DNA of 64,000 bases from assembly GCA_003254925.1 (NCBI GenBank), contig QANZ01026333.1, forward strand, positions 48,272-112,271. Reading direction: 5' to 3'. This stretch comes from Chamaecrista fasciculata. Its lineage: Eukaryota; Streptophyta; Magnoliopsida; Fabales; Fabaceae. Shown here one piece after another: positions 44,003-55,500 of this stretch (positions within the stretch are counted from its first letter, which is position 1; the number at the start of each line of letters is the position of its first letter). The position numbers were made by a program, and so were the translations under genes. The notes under the pieces are model-generated. The model was not told the DNA's origin, did not search any database, and saw only the letters and a list, made by a program, of their open reading frames with translations.

Positions 44003-45908
44003 TGACTGGACACTTTGTCGTGAAGTGCCAAGTGAGTCAAATTAATAATACTTGAGCTTCGCAAGTATTAGTATATTTATAGGAATATAGTGTAGATGCT
44101 AACCCAAGGTCGAATCTCTCGCGGAACTTCGTGGTTAAACACAACTATTATTTATATGAATATCTCTAAACTTATGTGAGGCTATAAAGTTAAGTATAAG
44201 AACAATAATATAAACGATGAACAAATAATATAAAGATATCCTAGAGAATAATCATGAATTCCACCATCCTAGTTCATAAAGATACGGAAGTGAAGTGTGA
44301 CTTTAATTATGTAAAGAACCATATTCAAAGGTATTAACCCGAAACTACGAATATAATAACTAAGAACAATGGTGAAAGATATAAGATTAGGATCGATCTC
44401 TCAACCAAACTATGTTATGAGCAATTCGTCAAGGCTCTTCGAGGCAATCTATATTATTGCAGTATCGGAACAATGAACAAATATAAACAAGGGTAAATTT
44501 CACTTTAGTACCCTGTTCTTTGGACCAATTCCACTTTGGTACCATGTTCTTTCAAAAGTGACACTTTGGTACCCTGTTTTTTCGAAAATATCATTTTGGT
44601 ACCCTGTTCTTTCAAAAGTGACATTTTGGTACACTGTTCTTTGGACCAAGTGACACTTTGGTACCCTATTCTTTCACTATTTTTTACCCTATTCTATCTT
44701 TTTTAGGGTACCAAAGTGTCACTTGGTCTAAAGAACAGAGTACCAAAATGTCACTTCTGAAAGAACAGGGTACCAAAATGACATTTTTGAAAGAACAGGG
44801 TACCAAAGTGTCACTTTTGAAAGAACAGGGTACCAAAGTGGAATTGGTCTATAAAACAGGGTACCAAAGTGGAATTTACCCTATAAACAATCATAATAAT
44901 CATACTTTATAAGATAGACAGAACACCCTTCGTAACCAATCATGTAAACATGTTTAAAGAGAAAACTTTATTAATCGTAAAAGAGATAGACTCCAGGAAT
45001 ATCAAATTTTATCCCTAATAAGGTTATGAACCCACCAATCCAAACATATAATTGTACTTTGAAATAAAACACTTAGATCTAAGAACAATCAATGAATAAA
45101 CATAATTAAACAACAACTCCCTGGACTATGAAGAACGATGAACTCCGGCTTCCTTCATGATACTCTTCTAAGATAAAGAACGTTTAGGATCTCATCATAG
45201 AGACCTATTGATAGCTACTCTACTCTAATCTATTCTGCCGCCAGTTGAGGTGCTGGGGCGTTTCTGAGCTGTGCTCTGGGATGATTTGAACGTGGAATGA
45301 CGCTCTCTATTTATAGTCCTGAGTAGTGTGCTTAGTCCGCAAGTCAAGGAATGATTTTGCACTTGGGCCGTTGCTTGCGCCGGCGGCCCAAGACGGAAGC
45401 GCACCAAAATATCTGCGATATTTCGATTATATCTTCATATCTTGAATCTTGACTGTCCAAATTATATATTTAAGCTTCGGAATATCCTGCGCTGCGAGAT
45501 TTCCCACTTGGGCCGTTGGCGCAAGTGACGGCTCAACATAATATTGCGCTGAAGATATTTGCTGACGTCATATCCTTCTCAGATACTTGCGGCGTGAGAT
45601 TTTTCTCCTTGCGCTGGCGGCTCATCCAACGACACAAGAATATCTTGTGCGATTTGATATCTTCTCGTTGATTATAGATAATTCCCTTTGGTTAGACCCT
45701 GTTTGGATGTCTGAAACACTAAAAGACCCATTACATAGCACTTATTTATAAAATACAATAAATAAACGCTAATTAACCTATTTTATCCACTTTATCATAC
45801 CATACCTTGGTGCAGCCCTTAGCACATTAATTGGTCTAATTACAATATATTATTATTTTAAACATATTAAAAGAAGGCCAAATAACTTGTTCACTTTTGG
45901 GCTGATCA
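44003..45908 (-). repeat. Athila-like 3' LTR
   Basis: On the minus strand it starts TGATCAGCCCAAAAGTG at 45908 and ends GTGTCCAGTCA at 44003. It is interrupted at 44491-44881 by a foldback element that is absent from the other LTR, so that element came later. The purine tract AAGTGTGGTGGATT on the minus strand abuts 45908. Confidence 0.82.
44491..44881. mobile_element. Foldback element (GGTACC type) inside the LTR, perfect 9-bp TSD
   Basis: 391 bp. The left arm has five or six copies of a ~30-bp module (CACTTTGGTACCCTGTTC, TTTCAAAAGTGAC). The right arm has the complement (GAACAGGGTACCAAAGTG). Termini are GGGTAAATTTCAC and GTGGAATTTACCC. TATAAACAA lies at 44482-44490 and 44882-44890. The other LTR carries the empty site AATATAAACAATCATAATAA at about 51065. 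This is direct proof of insertion. Confidence 0.93.
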
Positions 45909-47959
45909 AATCCACCACACTTAAGACTTTGCACTCCTGAGCAAAGGTACGAAGTAGAAGAAAAGAGAATATGCTAAAGAATAAAGGAACTTTCCCAAGT
46001 CCACGATTCGAGGCTAGCACATAGTCATAACCTAGAGCTAGCAAGAAACTCTATAAAGTAACACGATCTAATTTCTATAAGACCAATTCCAAAAGTGTAT
46101 CGCTCTCCTCACTACTTGGGTATTTTCTCTCAAGTCATACCTTAGACTAAGTTTCCTACCATAAGCTTGTAGAAATTCTCAATGTCTCCACCACAAGTGT
46201 TAAATTATCCAAAATAAAGAGGTCTTTAATAGGGTTGTAATGAATGGGAAGGCCATATAAAATGAAAGTGATAAAAGAAAGGAAATTTGGTGTTAGACTT
46301 ACAAAATTTCAAATTAGTATACTTGATAACCATCGTCCTTATGAAATCCTTATCCTCTTTTTCTAAGGGTTATTGTCAATCTTACTTGAAGCACATATAT
46401 ATGGAGAGCCAATAAGCACAATACTCTCTTCTTTTGATTGATCAATCTTTTTTTTCTTGCTTTTCTCTTGATTTTTCTTTTCTTTTTGCAAGATACTTTT
46501 TCTTTTTCTCTTTTTCTATTTTTTTTAATACAATTGGCGAAGCCCAATCCTAAGAGGGATAAGAACAAAAAAACGAGGACTATGACCAAAACTTCTACTA
46601 AAAGAAATGTTTGTAGTCATATTTAAAACACCTAGTGAAAAAGGCTCAAAGGGGCTAACAAGGGATAATGTATTTATGGTTAGTGTTTGGGGTAAAAGGG
46701 TGAAGAAACAAATGCCTCTATCATATTAAGGATATTTAATCACATAGAGCTTTAACCAAGAATTAAGACAAGTTCTAGAGAAAAAAAAACTAAGAGACTA
46801 AAATGTCACTCAAAAGATAGGAAATATTTAGGCTTAAACTTCCAATTAGGCTGGGTTTCTCTCAAATTGGTCTATAAAAATCAAACAATACTACTAAACA
46901 TAGAAAATTACTTAGATTATTCTAAAGCTGTAGAAAACAACTAAGACTAGGCTTTTATTACAAATATGAAATTATTCACTCAAAACTTTAAACATATTAA
47001 AAATTCAACTAATTCGAATTCTACTCAAAAAGTGAAAAATAAAAGTTGTAGATTATTTAATCAAGTACCAAGATAAGTAAGCACAAAAATTTTTCGGGTA
47101 AACCAAAATGTAAGTTACTCTAACTTACTCCTCTCCCCCACACTTAAAACCTAACATTGTCCCCAATGTTGGAATCAAATGGGAGTAAAGAACTAGGGTA
47201 AGAGTGTGAATTTACTCCTCTCTCCCCCACACTTAGAAGAACACATTGTCCTCAATGTTAAAGGGTAATAAAATAATAAGGGGAAAGAGAAGAGGAAAAT
47301 TAAAAATTGGGAAAATATTAAATAATTTGTCAATGAGAATATTTGAGATTATAAAAATAATGGAGAATAATAATTTTTATGGGTAGGAAAAATTTTATGC
47401 TAAACTATCAATTGAGGTGATCAATTTCAAGAAATAGTTAGAAGAAAATTACTTACTACCTAACGATCAATGCACGTGTACCATTATTGTTTTAATAGCC
47501 CAAAAAGATGATTTTGCAAAGTTTACCACTCCCCCACACTTTAAAGCTTTGCATATTGTCCTCAATGTAAGTGGACAATGAATTAAAAATAAAAGGGAGA
47601 AATAACAAACAAAGCAAAAATAAATTAATTTGCAAAAGGGCTTTGAAGAAAAGGACAAAAATTTCTTTTTCTTCACCGGAAGAAAACATAATTTTTGCAC
47701 CAGGGAGTTTGACTCAAAACAAAAAATGAAAGAACAAAAATTAAAAAAAAACTGAAAACAAAAACAATACGATATAATAAATAACTTGGGCTGATCCAAA
47801 CTGATCAAATCACTTTGGTCAACCAAACGAAAATGAAATAAAATATTAAAAGCAATAAAAACTAACCTACTCGAGTTGTTTCCTCCCTCACACTTATTTC
47901 GCAAATAAAATTGAAAATGATAAATAAGAGATAAGTGGGAAGAAGAAACAACTTGAAGC
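45909..47959 (-). other. 3' noncoding part of the Athila-like element with purine-tract cassettes
   Basis: Holds three diverged copies of a motif that on the minus strand reads ACATTGAGGACAATGT followed by AAGTGTGGGGGAG (47130-47170, 47221-47259, 47528-47569) and a half copy at 47881. No gene is supported. The 145-aa ORF at 47467-47904 is low-complexity and crosses these cassettes. Confidence 0.6.
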
Positions 47960-49546
47960 TTAATCTGGCTTCAAATTCTCTTTGAAAATCCACAGGGGCA
48001 GGAGGCGTCGATGCTCAAGGGAACGTGTGAAGTTCCCCTCCCTCTGGTCAGCGTGCTCCTCTTTAACAGTTTCCTTCATACCTATACCACATAAAGAAAT
48101 ATAATCATAAATAGAGGGTGATGTGAAAATAGGGTCAGGAATAACAAAATCAATATGAGTGAGAGGAGGCTTCTCTATTGCAAGTTGCTTTTCAATTCTC
48201 ATCGGAGGTGGATTCTCGGATTCTTCTTCTGATTCTTCTTCTTCTTCGAGCACCTCGTCCTTGGAAACTTCAACTGCTGCCAAGGTGTTGTGATCCATGG
48301 TGAGCCAATCATCGTTATCGTTACAATACTGATGGGGCCCACCATTGCATTCGCGAGGGCTATTGAAGTCAGGTGATTGGGTAGAGAGGAGAGGTCCATC
48401 ATAGTCATGAAGATTGAAGTCTTCCAATTCAATTTCATCTTCCTCGCTACATTGCTTACCTCTATCGTTGAATCTTTCCTTGGCTAACTCTTCTTCAAAC
48501 GAGTCTATATGGCTAGCGAAATAGCTTCGTAATTCTACGAGCCCTTTCTCAAGATCGTTTTGTTTCTCTTCTATTTTAGTCATTTCGTCTTCTAATCTAT
48601 CTTGAGTATTGGAATTTTCCCATCCATAATATTGGCGGGTGTTCCATCCAGGGTTATAAGGGTTTCCTCTTTGATAGCCTTTAGCTGAAACTTCTTCCTC
48701 ATCGTCGCACATAATTGCACTGCAGGCCCTATTCTCACCTAATGCTAACTGGGGTATCTTTTTGTAGTTTTCTTGTTCGGTTTTTACTTCTTCTAATCCC
48801 CTAGTTAGTTGTTCTATTTTTTCCATCATGGCCTGCCGTGATAGCTCCTCAGTATTATCTTCTTTAATCCTTCTCCGATGATATTTCCTAACAGCAACCT
48901 CCTTAATCAACTCCCAAGCTGCTTCAACATCGAACTTGGTGATAGATCCATTGGCGGATGCGTCCAAGTTGTCGGCATCCTTTAGGGGGAGTCCATCACA
49001 GAAGTAAATGACCAAATTCTCCTCGCTAAACTAATGGTTTGGGCATCTGTATAGCAAGTCCTGGAATCTGTCCAAGTAATCTAGTAATGGTTCTTTCTTA
49101 TGTTGTTCCACTGTTGATATCTCCTTCCTTGCAATTGAAGCTTTACGTTCAGGGAAATACTTATTCAGAAAGGAACGTCTTAAATTTTCCTAGGATGCAA
49201 AGGCAGTTTTCTCATAGGCTGCCAAGACACTGAACCATGCTAAGGCTTTCCCTTCGAGTGATACGTGAAATATTTTCCACATGACATCCTCTACTTGGGT
49301 TCCTACGGGTTTCGTAGTTCGACAATGCAAGTATAATGCATTTAGATGAGAATGGAGATTCTCCTCATCTAACCCATGAAACTTGGGCATATTATCATAA
49401 AATGGGCGCTTGATTTCAAAATCAATTTCAGGGAGTGCATTGTACCTTACCTCATAATGTATGTCTACTTGGGTAGCGTTTCTAATAGACCTCTTTTGCC
49501 TAGGTTTACTAACTAAATTATGTTCAGGTTCTAAGTCTATAACCAT
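47960..49546 (-). pseudogene. Gag polyprotein of the Athila-like element
   Basis: One reading frame from ATG 49546 to the stop at 47960, broken by two TAG codons (49190-49192 and 49032-49034). The gag core reads FYDNMPKFHGLDEENLHSHL, KIFHVSLEGKALAWF, LRRSFLNKYFPERKA and LLDYLDRFQDLLYRCPNH. The first stop stands where relatives often have Trp. The C-terminal part is very acidic, with coiled-coil character (KIEQLTRGLEEVKTEQENYK). No zinc knuckle or protease follows. Confidence 0.85.
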
Positions 49547-50449
49547 TCTTAGGTTTGTTCTATCTTGGGCGGTAATTTCTTTTTTTTTTTAAAAAAAAAA
49601 AAAGAAAATAAAAAAAAATAAAAACAAGATGCAAATAAGAAAATAATAATTATAAAACAAGATGCAAATAACAAAATAAGAAAATGATTATGAATGTAAA
49701 ATTTAAAACCCCCCTTAAAATTTAAATCTAAAGTTTTACTTAGTGTTAAATTTTAATTTTTTTTCCAAAATATATATAGATATATATTTTTTTAAAAAAA
49801 TAAATTTTTAGTTTTGAAAAATTCAAAAGAAAAATAAGGATAAAAAAATAATTTTAAAAATAAATTTTCAACTTAAATATTCAAGAGTCTAGTCAGTAAT
49901 TAAATTAACAATAATCTTTCTTTAAAATTTTTAAAATTTTCGAAAATATTTATTCTTTTTGAAAATATAAAAGTAAATCTAATCCTAAAGATTCAATCAA
50001 AAATCAAATTAAAAAGATTATCCTATCTTGAATTCAAATTGAAAAATCAAATCAAGAATCAACTCAAAAGAATCTTGAAAGAATCAAGATTTGAATTTAT
50101 AATTTTTATATATATATATAAAACAAAAATAAATAATAATACTTTAAATTTAAAAATCTTGATCCAAAAGATCCAATCAAAAATCAAATTGAAAAGATAC
50201 TCTATCAATTCAAATTTCAAATTGAAAGTGATACTTGACAAAAACAAGATTTAAAATTCAAGATTTAAAATTTTTGAAATTTTTTTTATAATTAATAAAA
50301 AAACGAAAATAATAAAAGAAAAACACAATGTAAATGCAATCCTACTATGATCGAAGATCTAATGCAGTTTTAATATGAAACTATATGAATGCAAATCCTG
50401 AATTCAGAGAATTCACACAAATAATAACCGTTATCCTTAATTAGAAGTT
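49547..50449 (-). other. Leader of the Athila-like element
   Basis: Very AT-rich, homopurine and homopyrimidine tracts, no gene. It lies between the PBS and gag. Confidence 0.55.
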
Positions 50450-50466
50450 CCCCGGCAACGACGCCA
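50450..50466 (-). promoter_or_regulatory. Primer-binding site (Asp-tRNA type)
   Basis: The minus strand reads TGGCGTCGTTGCCGGGG four bases from the LTR end. This is the Athila-type PBS complementary to tRNA-Asp, with one difference from the usual TGGCGCCG. Confidence 0.85.
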
Positions 50467-50470
50467 AATT

Positions 50471-51560
50471 TGACCGGGCACTTTGTCGTGAAGTGCCAAG
50501 CGAGTCAAATTAATAATACTTGAGTCTCGCAAGTATTACTATATTTATTGGAATATAGTATAGATGCTAACCCAAGGTCGAATCTCTCGCGGAACTTCGT
50601 GGTTAAAGAAAACTATTATTTATATGAATATCTCTAAACNTAAATAAAATGATTGGCCCTAGGGCACAATCTCCATCATATAGATGCTAACCCAAGGTCG
50701 AATCTCTCGCGGAACTTCGTGGTTAAAGAAAACTATTATTTATATGAATATCTCTAAACTTAGGTGAGGCTATAAAGTTAAGTATAAGAACAATAATATA
50801 AACGATGAACAAGTAATATAAAGATATCCTAGAGAATAATCATGAATTCCACCATCCTACTTCATAAAGATACGGAATTGAAGTGTCACTTTAATTATGT
50901 AAAGAACCATATTCAAAGGTATTAACCCGAAACTACGAATATAATAACTAAGAACAATGGTGAAAGATTTAAGATTAGGATCGATCTCTCAACCAAACTA
51001 GGTTATGAGCAATTTGTCAAGGCTCTTCAAGGCAATCTATATTATTGCAGTATCGGAACAATAAAAAAATATAAACAATCATAATAATCATACTTTCTAA
51101 GATAGACAGAACACCCTTCGTAACCAATCATGTAAACATGTTTAAAGAGCAAACTTTATTAATCGTAAAAGAGATAGACTCCAGGAATATCAAGTTTTAT
51201 CCCTAATAAAGTTATGAACTACCAATCCAAACATATAATTGTACTTTGAAATAAAACACTTAGATCTAAGAACAATCAATGAATAAACATAATTAAACAA
51301 CAACTCCCTGAACTATGAAGAACGATGAACTCCGGCTTCCTTCATGATACTCTTCTAAGATAAAGAAAGTTTAGGCTCTCATCATAGAGACCTATTGATA
51401 GCTACTGTACTCTAATCTATTCTGCTGCCAGCTGAGGTGCTGGGATGATTTGAGCGTGGAATGACGCTCTCTATTTATAGTCCTGAGTAGTGTGCTTGGT
51501 CCGCAAGTCAAGGAATGATTTTGCACTTGAGCCGTTGCTTTGCACCGGCGACCCAACACG
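50471..51560 (-). repeat. Athila-like 5' LTR, truncated, with an assembly join
   Basis: Matches 44003-45370 apart from the foldback element. It breaks off near 51560, so about 400 bp is missing. At 50640 an N is followed by 38 bp of a Copia-family LTR end and then a second copy of 50559-50639. Confidence 0.82.
50641..50678 (-). mobile_element. 38-bp end of a Copia-family LTR at a contig join
   Basis: AAATGATTGGCCCTAGGGCA and ATCTCCATCA form the terminal 38 bp of the LTR family. It is followed by TATAG, which is also at 50559-50563, consistent with a 5-bp target duplication. Confidence 0.85.
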
Positions 51561-51780
51561 CGAATGAGATAGGCATGGTAGACTTTGACTGCCTACTCTT
51601 CAACAATTACTATTTTGTTTGTGCGATAAGGTCCAGAGGCCAGTTTGACTGTGATCTTCTGTTTATTAGGTAGTTTATGTATTGTTCCAGTACTCTTCAA
51701 TAATTATAATTAGGATAATTATTATTCTTTGTAAATCATGATAATCACTTCAGATGCATTGAAGTGCCCCGAGAAAGGAG

Positions 51781-52091
51781 TAAACCTTTCCAACCAATGA
51801 GTGGCATTCGTCGCCCAAATAATTGGACAACGTCATGTAGTAAGAGTTTTTGAAGCTCCTTGCAAGGCAAGTATAAGCCTTGTTAAGGAATTCTATATTA
51901 GTGCTAGCCATTTCTGTTTAAGAGCTATTTCATTATGTGGGCGAACGTTTGATTGCTCAGCTTCAGCAATTAACCGGGTTTTTGACTTTCTCATAGTGAA
52001 CAATTGTGGATACCAGAGGATGGCCAGTGAACATCCTTATAACTTGCTCGATGCACGAGTGTTTCTTGGAGAAAAAGGGGTAATATGGAAC
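51781..52091 (+). pseudogene. Putative plant transposon protein (Transposase_32/PF20167-like), N-terminal part
   Basis: The frame reads FEAPCKASISLVKEFYISAS, RTFDCSASAINRVFDF and HPYNLLDARVFLGEKGVIW. It resembles the family pattern LVREFYAN..V.FS...IN. A solo LTR cuts it at 52092, and the remainder follows at 54136 one frame off. The family is usually found in or near Athila-like elements. Assignment rests on a remembered pattern only. Confidence 0.45.
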
Positions 52092-54135
52092 TGTTGGGAA
52101 TCCTAGGCGCCTAAGGCAGCGAAAGCAAAAATAAAATTAAAAAAAAACCCTAGGTCCTACGATTCCCGAACGGATCCGCTAGTAGAATTTAAAACTTTTG
52201 GTTAGTGTTAAACCTCAGAGTTTCAAACTGATAGTTGTACGGGGCGAGTTCCACGGATCCACTCCCAGAGTTCTCCCTCTGCCAGTAATCCACACGAATA
52301 GTTTCTTTGACCACCGAGGTGCTAGCCTCCAAATTCTTTTCTCAAAAGAATTTCCGGGACCAATCTACAGACCTCTGAATTTTCAAGAACTCCTTCTTGA
52401 TAATTCAGACTTTTGGAGGTGGCGCTAGAAGAATCCCCCCACAAGAACTCCTTCTTGCCTATTCTTCTCTCAAACCCTAATTATATGAGCAAAATCGAAA
52501 TCTCTCTCTAACTCTTAGAGAAAGTCGATTTTCTCTGTAGTGTGTGCAAAGGAATTTTTCTCTCTCTAACTCTTAGGAGGAAAAATAAAACTAGGGTTTC
52601 TTATGTGTGTCCTTGGGGCAAGTCGACTTCCCCCTATTTATAGGGAAGAATTTTGGTGATTTTAAAATTCCTAAAATAAAGATATTCTGATAATATAATT
52701 ATTTTAGGCCTTGAATTTATAATTATAATATTACCTTAATATTATAATTTAATTCAAAATGCAATCTTGGAGAATCAAATTGAGAGATCAAATCTCCCAA
52801 TGGGACCCACCATCCATGCGCCTAATCCCCTTTAATTATCCTTGGAATTTAATTAATCAAAAACCTCTAATTTTTGATTCACCAAAGATATTAAAAGATA
52901 CTCACCAAATCTTTTGAATTTCAAATCTCCATTTGAATTTCAAATATTATTTGAATTAAATAAAACATTTTTATTTAACCCAAATAATTCCCAAGAGGCG
53001 CCACCCCCTCCTATTTATTAGGAATTTTATAATTCAATAATTTCCTAACTCTTAGGAACATTATCCAGAATTATTTTCCTAATATTTAAATTGCCTATAA
53101 TTAATCTCATTAATTATATTCAATTATTAATATTTAAATTTGTCCCACAAATCTAAATATGTCATCTGTAGATTAATTAAGACCAGACCTAATGTCCCAG
53201 ACATTTCCTCTGTGTCTTAAATCGTGTCACTCGCGTGACCCACGAATTAACCCTAATTCGTGTCCCTCTCGAATGGTGATCAGATCCTGCCCGTGTGTGA
53301 CCCAGCAGGCCCCACGCAATAATGGCAGTAGGGCATCCCCATGACCTACAAGTTGTGAGCGGACTCTAGCAAGCCATCACAACTACCCAAAATCCGTGAG
53401 TGATCGTTCGGTAACCGGAAGAACGACTTAACCTCAGTACCTCCGTGTACGTGATCCGTTTGTCCTACGATATCTTGGTCATGGACTAGGCACAGGTATG
53501 TCATCCATAATCCAAACCTCAACTTTCTCGATTCCTTGAGTAAGTCCCAATTCCCGCGTGGCCACGCATTTTCCTGGACAGACTCATCGAGGGCGCCAGT
53601 TAGATATCTCTCAAATTAATGAGGGACAAAATCCCATTTTGGCCAATCCACATCCCACTGCAGAGCAATCAACCAGTCCCGTACTCAGCCCGTATAACTA
53701 CCCTGTTACGGGCAGCGTTAGACTAAGCCAAAGACTGACAACTGCAACGCTGGAATAGTCATTGACCTCAGGTCAAAGGCATCGCTACAGGCGTACTAGG
53801 AGAGACTAGCTGATGACTAAACCCATGCAGGACTCTCCGGGTCAGTCCAGCAATTCGTAACCACCTTACGTAATTGCACCATGACTCTCGTCCCAGCATC
53901 TAGTGCGTGCATCTCATGCACCGAGGTCATGCTGGTCTTAGTTCATTTTTGCTCCCACAAAAATAATCGACCAGGGACAATTTTAGATTAATTATCTCAT
54001 AATTAATCATGGACGTTATCATAGTAAACATGCAAATAATATGACAACACATTAATTTATCTTCCATAAATTAATAATATGTTCACAACATATTTATCAA
54101 ATAAAATGATTGGCCCTAGGGCACAATCTCCAACA
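52092..54135 (-). mobile_element. Solo LTR of the Copia family, TSD GGAAC
   Basis: 2044 bp from TGTTGGGAATCC to CACAATCTCCAACA, with GGAAC at 52087-52091 and 54136-54140. No internal Copia sequence adjoins. It is a diverged member of the family (CGCCTAAGGCAGCGAAAG at the end instead of CGCAGCGGAAAAGG). Confidence 0.93.
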
Positions 54136-54640
54136 GGAACCCCAAAAGGAATACCACGAGGATCTTCTGCATCTTCTATGGCTCCATATGCAAGAATATT
54201 GCATAAAGTAGTCGCCTTGAAGATTATACAAGGAAGTAATCTGGATCTGGTGTCTTGGGGACAATCCATATTACTAATGTGCATACTAAAAGGATGGCTT
54301 GTGGATTCTGGAAAGATCATCCATACACAACTCAAGAACTATCTTCATAGGCAGCTCATACACAATCTATGGTTCCCAACACCATCTGTGCTTTAGCAAA
54401 GCAGCTAGTGTTCTTAGCAATCCATTGGAGTAAATCATCCCTGATTGTCCCTTCATATGCCTTGGAGAGGTATTTCCACCTCCTCTTTACCAACCATTGA
54501 AGGAATTCGCAGAGGAAGACCCAAAAGAATATTCACTACTTTTGAGGAAAACTCGCTAGCTTGTTCCTCTTCCGAGAGCTTCTCTTCATCTCTATCTCCA
54601 GTCTTAAAGAAGGTTGTAGCAATTAGGCAGAACTAATAGC
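54136..54640 (+). pseudogene. Putative plant transposon protein, C-terminal part
   Basis: The frame reads GTPKGIPRGSSASSMAPYA, SNLDLVSWGQSILLMCILKG, WLVDSGKII and ends LIHNLWFPTPSVL. A further stretch (GIRRGRPKRIFTTFEEN) is in another frame. It continues the gene cut at 52092, with a frameshift at or near the insertion. Confidence 0.42.
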
Positions 54641-54904
54641 TAGGATAAACGAGTAGGTCTACATAGGAGTACAAATCGGGTCTAGTTTAATTTATTGTTT
54701 TTGGTTTTGTCTTGCTTTTATGTTATTCTTTTAATTATGTAATTTTTTATTTATTTTGAATTTTGAATTTATGTTAACCAAACCAATTCCTTAATAAATA
54801 TTATGATTTTTTCGGCTAATTTAATTGTTTTAATTATGCGATTTTAATTCCTCTTTTTCTTTCTTATTTTATTTTAAATATTGCTTTTCTCTATCTAGTG
54901 ATTG
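54641..54904. other. AT-rich spacer
   Basis: No feature seen. It separates the decayed transposon gene from the broken 3' end of the Gypsy element. Confidence 0.4.
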
Positions 54905-54913
54905 TAGTGTAAT

Positions 54914-55500
54914 TCATGCGCCTCTAAAAGTTTTTGATGCTGCGCCATCTATGTTAGCCTTCCACACCCATTCTGGTGGCTCAAGGCCGGTCATCTCGGC
55001 CACGAAGTCTGCCAAGGCTTGGCCTTTGATGGCTTTCCTTGGTTCATATAGGATTCTGTATTGGCATATTTCCATGGCCCAAGCTGACATTCTCCCCGCT
55101 ACATCTGGTTGCTCGATAACTTGCCTTAGGGGTTTGTCAGTTCTCACAATTGCTTAGTATTGTTGATAGTATTGTCTTAGTTTTCTCGTTGAGTAGAGTA
55201 GTGCAAAAACTAACTTTTCTAATTGGTGGTATCATTTTTCGGCGCTCACTAAAGTTTTGCTAGTGAAGTATATTGGGCGTTGTTCATCCTGTTCATCAAG
55301 AACCAAGGTCGAGTTGATGACGTCATCAGTGGCGCTTAAGTAGACATAGGTAGGAGAATCCTTTCTTGGGATTGCTAAAGTTGGTGGCGATGCCAAGTAA
55401 TTTTTTAGTGCTGTGAATGCTTGCTCGCATTCGCTTGTCCACTCAAATTTTTTGTTTGCTTTTAAAGTTCTGAAGAATGGGAGGCATTTATCTAATGACC
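54914..55500 (-). pseudogene. Gypsy RT end and RNase H, truncated
   Basis: The minus strand reads SLDKCLPFFRTLKANKKFEW near 55440-55500, then fragments toward RNase H (RTDKPLRQVIEQPDVAGRMS, AWAMEICQYRILYEPR, IKGQALADFVAEMT, WKANIDGAASK). The catalytic Asp of RNase H (the D of NIDGAAS) is just present before the break. It is interrupted by frame changes near 55150-55230. Confidence 0.82.

Larger units (their letters stand above)
44003..51560 (-). mobile_element. Athila-like Gypsy-type element with gag only (non-autonomous)
   Basis: Two related LTRs (44003-45908 and 50471-51560, the latter truncated) start TGACTGGACAC or TGACCGGGCAC. The PBS for Asp-tRNA abuts the right-hand (5') LTR. A single coding region (gag, 47960-49546) lies between them, followed by about 2 kb of noncoding DNA with purine-tract cassettes. 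No protease, RT or integrase is present. The layout matches gag-only LTR elements that depend on a partner. Confidence 0.85.
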
